NCBI RefSeq assembly: GCF_013201035.1
Contig: NZ_CP053707.1
Coordinates: 1,922,001-1,986,000, forward strand
Source of the DNA: Arthrobacter sp. NEB 688
GTDB lineage: Bacteria; Actinomycetota; Actinomycetes; Actinomycetales; Dermatophilaceae
DNA: 64,000 bases
Direction: 5' to 3'
Every line of letters begins with the position of its first letter. Within the stretch, counting starts at the first letter, position 1. The notes beneath the pieces were generated by a model. The model ran no database searches and was not told where the DNA came from. It was given only the letters and a program-made list of their open reading frames with translations. Below, piece by piece: positions 40,624-49,450 of the stretch. The translations under genes were made by a program, and so were the position numbers.

Positions 40624-41594
40624 CCCCGCTGGCCGCGGCGCGCGACGTCGACGTCCCCTCCCTCGTCTCCGCGGCGAGGGAGGGGAGCCCGCGCGCCGTC
40701 GCCCGGCTCATCTCGCTCGTCGAGGACGCCCACCCGGCCCTGCGCGAGGTGATGGCCTCCCTCGCCCCCGACGCGGGGCGCGCGCACGTCGTCGGCCTGA
40801 CCGGCGCCCCCGGGGTCGGCAAGTCGACGACGACGAACGCGCTCGTCGCCGCCCACCGGGCCCGCGGACGGCGCGTCGGCGTGCTCGCCGTCGACCCGTC
40901 GTCGCCGTTCTCCGGGGGTGCCCTGCTCGGCGACCGCATCCGGATGTCGGAGCACGCCGCCGACCCGGAGGTCTTCATCCGCTCGATGGCCTCGCGCGGC
41001 CACCTCGGCGGGCTGTCCTGGGCGGCGCCGCAGGCCCTGCGCGTCCTCGACGCCGCCGGCTGCGACGTCGTCCTCCTCGAGACGGTCGGGGTGGGGCAGA
41101 GCGAGGTCGAGGTCGCGGGCACGGCCGACACGACGGTCGTGCTGCTGGCCCCGGGCATGGGCGACGGCATCCAGGCGGCCAAGGCAGGCATCCTCGAGGT
41201 GGGTGACGTCCTCGTGGTCAACAAGGCCGACCGCGAGGGGGCGTCGCGCACCACCCGCGACCTGCGGCACATGGTCGAGATGGCCGACCGGGGCGAGACG
41301 GGGTGGCGCCCACCGGTGGTGAGGATGGTCGCGACCTCCGGGGAGGGCGTCGGGGACCTCGTGGAGGCCGTGGAGGACCACCGACGACACCTCGGGGAGG
41401 CGGGGCTGCGCGACCGCCGGCTCGCCCGGGCCGCGCGCGAGGTCGAGGGTCTCGCGCTCGAGGCGCTGCGGGCCCGTGTCGGCGGGGTCGCCGGGGCGGA
41501 CCGCCTCGACGCGCTCGCCGCCGAGGTCGTCGACGGCCGGACCGACGCGTGGGCGGCGGCCGACCGGCTCGTCGCGGCGACCCGGGACGCCTGA
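40620..41594 (+). CDS. meaB: MeaB/ArgK-type G-protein chaperone of a B12-dependent mutase
   Basis: A GTPase that loads and protects adenosylcobalamin mutases. The 324-residue protein has Walker [10 protein letters not shown] (62-70), [31 protein letters not shown] and NKAD. The N-terminal helix [20 protein letters not shown] matches the family, yet no ATG, GTG or TTG exists in frame before codon 44 (GTG at 40749, ATG at 40752). The best explanation is a CTG start at 40620 overlapping the atoB stop as CTGA. Starting at 40749 would remove part of the conserved N-terminus. The likely client is MeaA at 24111. Confidence 0.85.
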   Translation: MTPLAAARDVDVPSLVSAAREGSPRAVARLISLVEDAHPALREVMASLAPDAGRAHVVGLTGAPGVGKSTTTNALVAAHRARGRRVGVLAVDPSSPFSGGALLGDRIRMSEHAADPEVFIRSMASRGHLGGLSWAAPQALRVLDAAGCDVVLLETVGVGQSEVEVAGTADTTVVLLAPGMGDGIQAAKAGILEVGDVLVVNKADREGASRTTRDLRHMVEMADRGETGWRPPVVRMVATSGEGVGDLVEAVEDHRRHLGEAGLRDRRLARAAREVEGLALEALRARVGGVAGADRLDALAAEVVDGRTDAWAAADRLVAATRDA

Positions 41595-41611
41595 GGGCCT
41601 GCGCCCGGCCG

Positions 41612-44143
41612 TCAGCCGGTCCAGGCGTCCGGCGCCTCGGCGACCTCGAAGGGCATCGGGTCGGGGACGCCGGCGGTGATCCGGCTGCCGTCGGCGCGCG
41701 TGCCGCCGGTCTGCGGGCGCTTGGGCAGCAGGCCGTCGACCCGGGGACCCTGGTGGGCGAGGGCGACCACGGTCGGCGCCCCCGCCGACACGACGTGGTC
41801 GACGCCGCGCACGGTCACGGGCACCTCGCCGGCGCCGTCCTCGACCTCCATCACGAGCTCGGACGCGGTGAGCCGCACCGCGACCCGTGTGCCGCGCCAG
41901 GTGAGCCGGAAGACGACCGAGCCCCACGCCGCGGGCAGCCGCGGGTCGAGCGAGAGGCGCCCACCGTGGTCGCGCATCCCGCCGAAGCCGCCGACGAGGG
42001 TCGCCCACACGCCCCCGGCCGAGGCGATGTGGAGGCCGTCGACGGTGTTGTCGTGGAGGTTCGCGAGGTCGACGTAGAGGGCGTCGTGGAAGTACTCCAG
42101 CGCCGCCTGGTGGTAGCCGACCTCGGCCGCCACGACGGACTGGACGACCGCCGAGAGCGTGGAGTCGCCGGTGGTGATGGGGTCGTAATACTCGAAGTCG
42201 GCGCGCTTCTGCTCGGGGGTGAAGCGGTCGCCCTGGAGGTAGAGGGCCAGCACGACGTCGGCCTGCTTGAGCACCTGGAAGCGGTAGATGACGAGGGGGT
42301 GGTAGTGCATGAGGAGCGGCCGCAGCGACGCCGGCGTACGGCTGAGGTCCCAGACCTCGCGGTCGAGGAAGAAGTCGTCCTGCGGGTGGATCCCGAGGCC
42401 CTCGTCGAAGGGGATGTGCATCCCCGCGGCGCAGCGGCGCCACTCGGCGACCTCGTCCGGGGTCACGCGCAGGCGGTGGGCCAGCCGGGCCCAGTCCTCG
42501 GGTCGCTCGGTGCGCAGGCGGTCGGCCGCGGACGCGGCCTGCTCGAGGGTCGAGCGGGCCATGACGTTCGTGAAGAGGTTGTTGTTGACGACCGTCGTGT
42601 ACTCGTCCGGCCCGGTCACCCCGTGGATGTGGAAGCTGTCGGTGCCGTTGCTGCGCCAGAAGCCGAGGTCCGCGTAGAGGCGGGCGGTCTCGACGAGGAT
42701 CGGCAGGCCGTGCCGGACGAGGAAGTCGACGTCGTCCGTGGCCGCGAGGTACTGCGTCAGGGCGTGGACGACGTCGGCGTCGATGTGGACCTGCGCGGTG
42801 CCGGCCGCGTAGTAGGCCGAGGCCTCCTCGCCGTTGATCGTGCGCCACGGGAAGAGCGCGCCGCGCTGCGACATCTCGCGGGCCCGGTCGCGCGCCGCCG
42901 GGAGCATGAGGCTGCGGAAGCGCAGGAGGTTCCGGGCGGTCTGCGGCTGGGTGTAGGTGAGGAAGGGGGCGACGTAGATCTCGCTGTCCCAGAAGTAGTG
43001 ACCCTCGTAGCCCGAGCCGGTCACGCCCTTGGCGGGCACGCCCATCCGGTCGGCCCGGGCGCTGGCCTGCGCGAGGGAGAAGAGGTTGAAGCGCACCGCC
43101 TGCTGCACGGCGTCGGCGTGCTCGTCGGCGGTGTCGACCTCGACGTCGCTCGCGGCCCAGAAGGTGTCGAACCACGTGCGCTGCACGGCGTGGTGGTCCT
43201 GCACCGTGCGGCGCACCGCGCGGTCGAGGGTGCGCTCGCAGCGGTCGCGCAGCTCGGGCACGGGCAGGCTGCTCGAGGTGTGGTACGCCACGAGCTTCTC
43301 GACGCGGATGGTGTGCCCCTCGCGCGCCTCGACGCGGTAGACCGCCTTCGTGAGGTCGTCGCCGTCGCGCACGACGACCTCGTAGGGGTCGTCGATGGAG
43401 ACGCGGTGGTCGGCGGCGACCGCCACCGTCATCCCCGAGCTCGCGCAGCGGTGGCCGAGCACCTGCCGGTCTTCCGTGGCCGTGTGGAGGCGAGGGAGGA
43501 GGACGCGGCCCTCGAAGGCGGAGGCCTTGCGGGGGTCGCTCGTCGTGAGGCGGCTGCGGGCCGGTGCGTGGTACTCGTCCTCGCCGTCCTGGCGGTTGAG
43601 CAGCTGCGACGAGACGACGACCGGGGCGTCGCCCTCGAGCATCGTCACCTCGAGGGTGAGCACCGCGAGGTGGCGCTCGGTCATCGAGACCATGCGCGTG
43701 GAGTCGACGCGCACCCGCTTGCCCGACGGCGTGCGCCAGACGAGCGAGCGGCGCAGCAGGCCCGCGCGGAAGTCGAGCACGCGCTCGTAGTGCTCGAGGT
43801 CGGCCACCCCGACGACGAGCGGCTCGTCGTCGACGTAGAGCTTCATGAGCTTGGCGTCCGGGACGTTGACGATCGTCTGGCCGGTCCGCGCGAAGCCGTA
43901 CGCGGACTCGGCGTGCCGGATCGGCCAGGTCTCGTGGAAGCCGTTGACGAACGTGCCGTGCTCGTGCGCCTCGCGGCCCTCCTCGGGGTTGCCGCGCATC
44001 CCGAGGTAGCCGTTGGCGACGGTGAAGAGGGTCTCGGTCAGGCCGAGGTCGTCCATGTCGGGGGCGCACTCGACGAGCTGCCAGGGGTCGGCGGGGAACC
44101 GGAGCCGGTCGACGGGGTCCGGGCCGGTGGCGGTGGTCCTCAC
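41612..44143 (-). CDS. Glycoside hydrolase family 65 disaccharide phosphorylase
   Basis: It cleaves an alpha-glucobiose (maltose, trehalose, kojibiose or nigerose type) with phosphate, giving beta-glucose 1-phosphate. The 843-residue protein has the N-terminal beta-sandwich (LFTVANGYLGMRGN), the (alpha/alpha)6 barrel with the general acid E514 in GPDEY, the KQADVVLALYL segment and a C-terminal sheet. The exact substrate is not readable from sequence. The GTG start overlaps the stop of the upstream beta-phosphoglucomutase gene by 4 nt (GTGA), which fits the product being beta-G1P. Confidence 0.93.
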   Translation of the reverse strand: MRTTATGPDPVDRLRFPADPWQLVECAPDMDDLGLTETLFTVANGYLGMRGNPEEGREAHEHGTFVNGFHETWPIRHAESAYGFARTGQTIVNVPDAKLMKLYVDDEPLVVGVADLEHYERVLDFRAGLLRRSLVWRTPSGKRVRVDSTRMVSMTERHLAVLTLEVTMLEGDAPVVVSSQLLNRQDGEDEYHAPARSRLTTSDPRKASAFEGRVLLPRLHTATEDRQVLGHRCASSGMTVAVAADHRVSIDDPYEVVVRDGDDLTKAVYRVEAREGHTIRVEKLVAYHTSSSLPVPELRDRCERTLDRAVRRTVQDHHAVQRTWFDTFWAASDVEVDTADEHADAVQQAVRFNLFSLAQASARADRMGVPAKGVTGSGYEGHYFWDSEIYVAPFLTYTQPQTARNLLRFRSLMLPAARDRAREMSQRGALFPWRTINGEEASAYYAAGTAQVHIDADVVHALTQYLAATDDVDFLVRHGLPILVETARLYADLGFWRSNGTDSFHIHGVTGPDEYTTVVNNNLFTNVMARSTLEQAASAADRLRTERPEDWARLAHRLRVTPDEVAEWRRCAAGMHIPFDEGLGIHPQDDFFLDREVWDLSRTPASLRPLLMHYHPLVIYRFQVLKQADVVLALYLQGDRFTPEQKRADFEYYDPITTGDSTLSAVVQSVVAAEVGYHQAALEYFHDALYVDLANLHDNTVDGLHIASAGGVWATLVGGFGGMRDHGGRLSLDPRLPAAWGSVVFRLTWRGTRVAVRLTASELVMEVEDGAGEVPVTVRGVDHVVSAGAPTVVALAHQGPRVDGLLPKRPQTGGTRADGSRITAGVPDPMPFEVAEAPDAWTG

Positions 44144-44895
44144 GCGAGCTCGCCGAGGTCGGGCACGACGAGGTCGGCGCCGGCGGCGGTGAGGGCCTCG
44201 GCCCCGGCGCCCCGGTCGACGCCGACGACGAGGCCGACGTGGCCCGCGGCGCCCGCCCGCACGCCGGAGACGGCGTCCTCGACGACGACGGCGGTGGACG
44301 GCTCGGCGCCGCACACCTGCGCGGCGTGCAGGAAGGTGTCGGGCGCGGGCTTGCCCGCGAGGCCCAGCTCGCGCGCGACCTGCCCGTCGACGACGGTGAC
44401 GAAGCGGTCGGTCAGGCCCGCGGCGGCGAGCACGGCCGGGGCGTTGGCCGAGGACGAGACGACGGCCAGCGGCGTGCCGAGGTCGCGCAGGTGGTCCAGG
44501 AGGGCGACGGAGCCGGGGTAGGGGCGCACGCCGTCGCGCTCGAGGACGGTCCGGAAGGCGCCGTTCTTGCGGTTGCCCAGCCCGCAGACGGTCTCGGCGG
44601 ACGCGGGGTCCTCGGGCGAGCCCTGCGGCAGGGTGATGCCCCGCGCCGCGAGGAGGTCGGCGACGCCCTCGTAGCGGGGCTTGCCGTCGACGTGCGCGAA
44701 GTAGTCGGCGTCGGTGTACGGCGAGGTGTCGGCGTCCTCGAACCCCGGGCGCGAGGTGTCGAGCCCGCCGAGGAAGGCGCCGAACATCTCCGCCCAGGCC
44801 GCCATGTGCACCTCGGCGGTGGGCGTCAGCACGCCGTCGAGGTCGAAGAGGACGGCGGCGTACGCGTCCCAGGCCACGCTTCTCGAGCCAGTCAC
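44140..44895 (-). CDS. Beta-phosphoglucomutase family HAD hydrolase
   Basis: It converts beta-glucose 1-phosphate to glucose 6-phosphate. The 251-residue protein has the HAD motif FDLDGVLTPT with nucleophile D18 and acid/base D20, the VVSSSANAP motif 2, the lysine of GLAGKPAPDTF and the Mg-binding VVVEDAVSG. A cap domain lies between motifs 1 and 2. The GTG at 44895 lies 7 nt after a TACCGT box; an upstream GTG at 44904 overlaps that box and is less likely. It is the first gene of a two-gene operon with the GH65 phosphorylase. Confidence 0.9.
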   Translation of the reverse strand: MTGSRSVAWDAYAAVLFDLDGVLTPTAEVHMAAWAEMFGAFLGGLDTSRPGFEDADTSPYTDADYFAHVDGKPRYEGVADLLAARGITLPQGSPEDPASAETVCGLGNRKNGAFRTVLERDGVRPYPGSVALLDHLRDLGTPLAVVSSSANAPAVLAAAGLTDRFVTVVDGQVARELGLAGKPAPDTFLHAAQVCGAEPSTAVVVEDAVSGVRAGAAGHVGLVVGVDRGAGAEALTAAGADLVVPDLGELA

Positions 44896-44902
44896 GGCCA
44901 CC

Positions 44903-44908
44903 ACGGTA
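44903..44908 (-). promoter_or_regulatory. -10 box TACCGT for the beta-PGM/GH65 operon (leaderless type)
   Basis: On the minus strand TACCGT ends 7 nt before the GTG at 44895. Confidence 0.5.
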
Positions 44909-44954
44909 GGGACCCGGGGGCCGGACGCGCGAACCCCGTGCGTGTCGCGTTCGC

Positions 44955-44960
44955 TAGCGT
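44955..44960 (+). promoter_or_regulatory. -10 box TAGCGT for the MarR gene (leaderless type)
   Basis: TAGCGT ends 6 nt before the GTG at 44967. The divergent gap to the beta-PGM start is only 71 bp, so one bound regulator could cover both promoters. Confidence 0.5.
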
Positions 44961-44966
44961 TGAGGG

Positions 44967-45482
44967 GTGAGCGAGCCGGTCCGCCTCCCGTTCGACCCGA
45001 TCGAGCGGGCGCGGGAGCTGTGGGTGGCGCGGTGGGGCGAGGGGTCGCGGGCGACGTCGATGGCCACCGCCACCTCGGTCATGCGCGTCCAGCAGCTCCT
45101 CCTCGGGCGCTTCGACGCCATCGCCGGGCGGCACGGGCTGACCTTCGCCCGCTACGAGGCGCTCGTCCTGCTGGCCTTCAGCCGCGAGGGTCGGCTCTCG
45201 ATGTCCAAGGTCGGCGAGCGGCTCATGGTCCACCCGACGAGCGCGACGAACATCGTCCAGCGGCTCGTCGCGCAGGGCTTCGTCGAGCGCGTCCCGAACC
45301 CGACCGACCGGCGCGGCGCCTTCGCCGTCATCACCGACCCCGGGCGGGAGGCGATGGAGGCCGTCACGCGCGACCTCGAGGCCGCCGACTTCGGGCTCGG
45401 GACCCTCTCGCAGGAGCAGCACGACCTCCTGTTCTCCCTGTTGCGGGAGGTACGGGTGGGGTCGCGCGACTTCCTTCCCTGA
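44967..45482 (+). CDS. MarR-family transcriptional regulator
   Basis: A 171-residue winged-helix regulator: helices at 35-60, the recognition region LSMSKVGERLMVHPTSATNIVQRLVAQGFVERV and the wing NPTDRRGAFAVIT with the conserved DRR. MarR proteins usually act as dimeric repressors of nearby genes. It is divergent from the beta-PGM/GH65 operon with 71 bp between starts, which makes that operon a candidate target. The ligand is unknown. The GTG lies 6 nt after TAGCGT. Confidence 0.88.
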   Translation: MSEPVRLPFDPIERARELWVARWGEGSRATSMATATSVMRVQQLLLGRFDAIAGRHGLTFARYEALVLLAFSREGRLSMSKVGERLMVHPTSATNIVQRLVAQGFVERVPNPTDRRGAFAVITDPGREAMEAVTRDLEAADFGLGTLSQEQHDLLFSLLREVRVGSRDFLP

Positions 45483-45589
45483 GAGCACGGGATTTGTCGG
45501 GACCCCCGGGCGTTTGTCATCGTGGAGGGATCGCCCAACGCCCGACCGACCCGGCGCGGGGCGTCCCCGGACCCGAAGGAACCCTCTCG

Positions 45590-46297
45590 ATGCTCAGGAC
45601 ACTCACGCGGGTGGCCGGCGCCCTCGCCGCCCTCGTCGGGCTCGCCCTCACGGCGACCGGCGTGTGGTTCGCCGCCGCCCTCGGTGGCAGTGGCACCGCC
45701 GAGTTCACCACGAAGCCCAGCCCGGGCGCCCCGGTCGTCATCACCCCCGACGTCCTCAACCGGGTCGACGCCGACGTCAGCGTCAGCGCCACCCCGTCGC
45801 GCGGCGCCTCCCTCTGGATGGCCCGCGCCAACCCCTCCGACGCCTCCGCCGTCCTCGGTGACGGCCGACGCGTCGAGGTGACCGGCGTCTCGGTCCGCGA
45901 CTGGGCCCTCACGACGGCCGGCCGGGGGACCGGCGAGCCGGCCGAGACCGGGACCGCGGACCTCTGGCGCCAGCAGGACGACGCCGAGGGGCCCGTCTCG
46001 CTGACCGTCGAGCAGGCCGACGCCCCCGAGAGCGTCGTCATCGCGGCCACCGGCGGCTCGGTCGAGCAGGTCACCCTCACCGTCGTCGACAAGCGCTGGT
46101 TCGTCGAGTCCGTCGTCGCCGCGCTCGTCGGCCTCTTCCTCCTCGCCGCCGGCGCCGTCGCGCTCTGGCCGCGCCGGAGCCGTCCGGCGGCCGCCGCCCC
46201 GGACGTGCCCGCCCCGCCGTCGGCCGACGCGCCGGCGCCCGAACCGGCCGCCGCCCGCCCCGCCGACGCCCCCGACGCCCCGGAGGACGCCCGATGA
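45590..46297 (+). CDS. Hypothetical membrane protein with proline/alanine-rich tail
   Basis: A 235-residue protein I cannot place. An N-terminal membrane helix (about 8-32), an extracytoplasmic beta-rich domain of about 130 residues (VVITPDVLNRVDADVSVSATP, VTGVSVRDWALTTAG), a second helix (about 165-188) and a 45-residue Pro/Ala/Asp-rich cytoplasmic tail follow in order. A GAAGGA ribosome-binding site precedes the ATG. The stop overlaps the next ATG (ATGA), so the two proteins are probably made together and may act as a pair. Confidence 0.65.
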   Translation: MLRTLTRVAGALAALVGLALTATGVWFAAALGGSGTAEFTTKPSPGAPVVITPDVLNRVDADVSVSATPSRGASLWMARANPSDASAVLGDGRRVEVTGVSVRDWALTTAGRGTGEPAETGTADLWRQQDDAEGPVSLTVEQADAPESVVIAATGGSVEQVTLTVVDKRWFVESVVAALVGLFLLAAGAVALWPRRSRPAAAAPDVPAPPSADAPAPEPAAARPADAPDAPEDAR

Positions 46298-47325
46298 CCC
46301 CCACCCGGATCCCGACCACGCTGCGGCCCCGCCGCCGGACCGCCCTCGCGGCGGCCGCGGTCGGCCTCGCCCTCGCGAGCAGCGGCTGCGGTGCCACCGA
46401 CGCGCTCGTCGGCGTGCACCCCGCCCCCGCGGAGCAGGCCGCCACGGCGCCGCTCGACGAGGACGGCGCCACCGCCATCGCCACCCGCCTCCTCGCCGCC
46501 GCGGCCGCCGACGCCGCGACCAAGGGCGAGAAGGGCCACGACGCCCGGGCGAAGGTCCTCGCCGGCGACGCCCTGACGGTCGCCGACACCACCGCGGCCC
46601 GCGGCGCGGCGCCGAGCGCCGAGGCCGACCTCGCCAAGCAGCCGGCGCCGACCGTGCTCGCGCAGTCCCGGGGTCGCGAGTGGCCGCGGGCCATCCTCGC
46701 GACGACCCTCGACGAGACGACCTCGACCCAGTCCCTCCACGTCATGGTGTCGCGCAAGCCGACCGAGCCCTACCGCATCGAGTCCTCCGTGCCGATGCTC
46801 GCGGGCTCGCGCCTGCCGAGCCTGGGCTCGGAGGGCGGCGGCGCGCCGTTCGTCGACGCCGAGGACGGCGAGGGGCTCGTCATGTCGCCCGCCAAGGCCT
46901 TCGACGCCTACGCCGCGGCCCTCGCCCGGCCGGCCCCCGAGAAGGCGCCCGCCGACGTGACGACCGACGACCCCTTCGGCCAGGCCCTCGAGGCCTCGGC
47001 GGCCGTCCAGGCCAAGGCCCTCGGCAAGCTCGCCCGCCTCGAGCAGGAGCACGAGCCCGACCTCGACGACGCCGTGGCCTTCCGGCTGGCCGACGGCAGC
47101 GCCGTCGCCTTCGGCCTGATGCGCCGCACCGACACCATCACCGTCGGCTCGGGCGCCAAGGAGCTCGTCCTGCCCTCGCGCTACTCCTCCCTCGTCGGGA
47201 AGAAGAAGGTGACCCGGTCGGTGCGCCTCACGAGCCTCGAGCCGCTCGTCCTCGTCGTCCCGTCCGAGGGCGAGGTGTCCGCCATCGGCGCCACCGAGCT
47301 CCTCTCCTCCGGGAAGGGCAGCTGA
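46294..47325 (+). CDS. Putative secreted lipoprotein
   Basis: A 343-residue exported protein of unknown function. The N-terminus has an arginine-rich region, a hydrophobic core (ALAAAAVGLALA) and SSGC, a weak lipobox that would place the lipid on C32. The mature part is Ala-rich with two similar beta/alpha segments. No catalytic motif is seen. It is translationally coupled (ATGA) to the membrane protein before it. The 43-bp gap to the thioredoxin-like gene contains a GAGAAT box, so the next gene may have its own promoter. Confidence 0.6.
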   Translation: MTPTRIPTTLRPRRRTALAAAAVGLALASSGCGATDALVGVHPAPAEQAATAPLDEDGATAIATRLLAAAAADAATKGEKGHDARAKVLAGDALTVADTTAARGAAPSAEADLAKQPAPTVLAQSRGREWPRAILATTLDETTSTQSLHVMVSRKPTEPYRIESSVPMLAGSRLPSLGSEGGGAPFVDAEDGEGLVMSPAKAFDAYAAALARPAPEKAPADVTTDDPFGQALEASAAVQAKALGKLARLEQEHEPDLDDAVAFRLADGSAVAFGLMRRTDTITVGSGAKELVLPSRYSSLVGKKKVTRSVRLTSLEPLVLVVPSEGEVSAIGATELLSSGKGS

Positions 47326-47368
47326 CCCCGGTCCCGCAGGACGGCCCGCGGTGCGCGAGAATCCGACC

Positions 47369-48373
47369 ATGACGCAGACTCCCGACCCCGCCGGCGCCCG
47401 GGGCGCCGTCGACCTCTCCGCCGTGGCGGCGATGACGACGCCGGGCGCCGCGACCGCCGGCGACGGCGCGTCCGCCGGGCCGGTGCCCGGGCAGCCCGCG
47501 CCCGCCGCCCCCGCCCAGCGGGCCGTCCCGGACGGCCTCGTCGTCGAGGTGACCCCCGCGACCCTCCAGCAGGCCCTGACCCGCACGGTCAACGTCGCCG
47601 GGCTGCTCGTCCTCTGGTCCTCGAGCCACCCGCAGACGCGCCAGCTCATCGACACCGTCGCGGCCGTGGCCGCCCGGCAGGAGGGGCGCGTCCTCGTCCT
47701 CACGGCCGACCTCAGCGGGCACCCCGAGCTGCTCCAGGCCTTCCAGCCGCTCCTCGTGCAGGCCTTCGGCCAGCCGACGGTGCCGGCGACCTTCGGGCTG
47801 CTCCAGGGCCAGCCCGTGCCGCTGTTCCCGGGCATCGCCGACGAGCAGCAGGTCGGCCAGGCCGTCGAGCAGCTCCTCCAGGCGGCGGTGCAGAACGGCA
47901 TCACCGGCCGCGTCGACCTCGGCCCGGTGCCCGGCGGCGACGCCGACGAGGAGGAGGCGGTCTCGCCGCTGCACGAGGCGGCCTACGAGGCCATCGAGCG
48001 GGGCGACCTCACCGCCGCCGCGCAGGCGTACGAGCAGGCCATCGCCGCGGACGCCTCCGACGAGGACGCGCGGCTCGGGCTCGCCCAGGTGCGCCTCATG
48101 GAGCGCACCCAGGGCGTCGACCTCAACGCCGCGCGGGCCGCCGCCGCCGCGGACCCGGCCGACGTCGAGGCCGCCTGCGTCGTCGCCGACCTCGACGTCC
48201 TCGGTGGTCACGTCGAGGACGCCTTCACGCGCCTCGTCGACCTCGTCCGCACGAGCGCCGGTGACGAGCGCGACCGCGCCCGCACCCACCTGCTCGGGCT
48301 CTTCGACGTCGTCGGCGCGCACGACGAGCGGGTCCGCAAGGGGCGCACCGCGCTCATGAGCGCCCTCTTCTGA
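47369..48373 (+). CDS. CnoX/YbbN-like thioredoxin-fold protein with TPR region
   Basis: A 334-residue cytoplasmic protein. After a disordered Ala/Pro-rich N-terminus, a thioredoxin fold (about 56-170) has WSSSHPQT where CxxC should be, so it has no redox cysteines. A helical TPR part follows (about 200-334; AYEAIERGDLTAAAQAYEQAIAADASDEDARLGLAQV). This is the architecture of co-chaperone CnoX (YbbN), which protects proteins from aggregation. The ATG at 47369 is chosen over a GTG at 47351. Two bases separate it from the following esterase. Confidence 0.8.
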   Translation: MTQTPDPAGARGAVDLSAVAAMTTPGAATAGDGASAGPVPGQPAPAAPAQRAVPDGLVVEVTPATLQQALTRTVNVAGLLVLWSSSHPQTRQLIDTVAAVAARQEGRVLVLTADLSGHPELLQAFQPLLVQAFGQPTVPATFGLLQGQPVPLFPGIADEQQVGQAVEQLLQAAVQNGITGRVDLGPVPGGDADEEEAVSPLHEAAYEAIERGDLTAAAQAYEQAIAADASDEDARLGLAQVRLMERTQGVDLNAARAAAAADPADVEAACVVADLDVLGGHVEDAFTRLVDLVRTSAGDERDRARTHLLGLFDVVGAHDERVRKGRTALMSALF

Positions 48374-48375
48374 CG

Positions 48376-49428
48376 GTGTCCGACGTCGTCACCGACGAGA
48401 CCCTCGAGCTCGTCCTCGACACCGACGACGCCACCCTGACCGGGGTCTCGCTCGACTGCGACCCCGCCGTGCCCGGCCCCCGGGAGTTCGCGGCGGTGCC
48501 GGGCGGGTGGCGGCTGGTGCTGCCGCGGCCGGCGCTCGGGCGCATCGAGTACCGGCTGGCGCTGCACCGCGGCGAGGCCACCGAGGTCGTCTGCGACCCC
48601 GGCAACCCGCTGCGCGTCCAGACGGCCTTCGGGGACCGCTCGGTGCTGGAGCTGCCCGGGTACGCCCCGCCGTGGTGGCTCGACGCCCCGGTGGCCGCGG
48701 GACGCCTCACGCCGATGGCCGTCGCGGGCGAGACCGCCGACGACGTGCCGGTCACCGTGTGGACCCCCGAGCAGCTCGCCGACGACGAGCCGGCGCCGCT
48801 GCTCCTCGTCCACGACGGACCCGAGTACGACCTGCTCGCCGGCATGACGCGCTACTCCGGGGCGCTCGTCGCGGCCGGCGTCCTGCCGCCGCACCGGGTC
48901 GCGCTGACCCATCCGGTCCTGCGGGACGCCTGGTACTCCGGCTCGCCCGGCTACCTGCGCACCGTCGCCGAGGCGGGGCTGGACCGGATCGCCGCGACGC
49001 ACCCCGTGTCGGCGCCCGTCGTCGTCGTCGGCGCCAGCCTCGGCGGCCTGACCGCGCTCCTGCTCGCGCTGGCCGCGGCGCCCCGGGTGGGCGGGGTCGT
49101 GGCGCAGTCCGGCTCCTTCTTCCAGGTCCGCCACGACGACTCCGAGAGCGGCTTCCGGTACTTCGGACGCATCTCGCGGGCCGTCCAGGCCGTCCTCGAC
49201 ACCCGGCACACCGACCACCCGCTCGTCGTCGGGATGACCTGCGGCGCGCTCGAGGAGAACGCCGCCAACAACCGCGACATGGCTGCCGCCCTGCGCCGGG
49301 CGGGCCACGACGTGCGCCACCGCGAGGTCGACGACCTGCACTCCTACACCGCGTGGCGCGACGCCCTCGACCCCACGCTCACCGAGGTCCTGCGGACGCT
49401 CTGGTGCTCGGAGCGCGAGCCGGCCTGA
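48376..49428 (+). CDS. Enterochelin-esterase-like alpha/beta hydrolase
   Basis: A 350-residue protein with an N-terminal immunoglobulin-like domain (about 1-110) and a C-terminal alpha/beta hydrolase of the esterase D/Fes group. The nucleophile is S221 in VVGASLGGL, and the probable catalytic His is in DDLHSYTAWRD. Fes-type enzymes open ferric siderophore esters, but no siderophore genes are visible here. It begins 2 bp after the thioredoxin-like gene and is followed by a second esterase and an ATP-grasp protein. This grouping suggests a shared small-molecule or peptide-ester pathway. Confidence 0.8.
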   Translation: MSDVVTDETLELVLDTDDATLTGVSLDCDPAVPGPREFAAVPGGWRLVLPRPALGRIEYRLALHRGEATEVVCDPGNPLRVQTAFGDRSVLELPGYAPPWWLDAPVAAGRLTPMAVAGETADDVPVTVWTPEQLADDEPAPLLLVHDGPEYDLLAGMTRYSGALVAAGVLPPHRVALTHPVLRDAWYSGSPGYLRTVAEAGLDRIAATHPVSAPVVVVGASLGGLTALLLALAAAPRVGGVVAQSGSFFQVRHDDSESGFRYFGRISRAVQAVLDTRHTDHPLVVGMTCGALEENAANNRDMAAALRRAGHDVRHREVDDLHSYTAWRDALDPTLTEVLRTLWCSEREPA

Positions 49429-49436
49429 GGCCCGGC

Positions 49437-49442
49437 TAGGGT
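49437..49442 (+). promoter_or_regulatory. -10 box TAGGGT (leaderless type)
   Basis: TAGGGT ends 8 nt before the ATG at 49451 and may start a transcript for the esterase/ATP-grasp genes. Confidence 0.4.
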
Positions 49443-49450
49443 CGGGACGC

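Noticed and set aside
39576-44069. 1497-codon open frame on the minus strand
   Set aside because: It runs antisense through atoB, meaB and out of frame through GH65, with low-complexity Arg/Pro/Ala translation. Long shadow frames are expected at this GC content.
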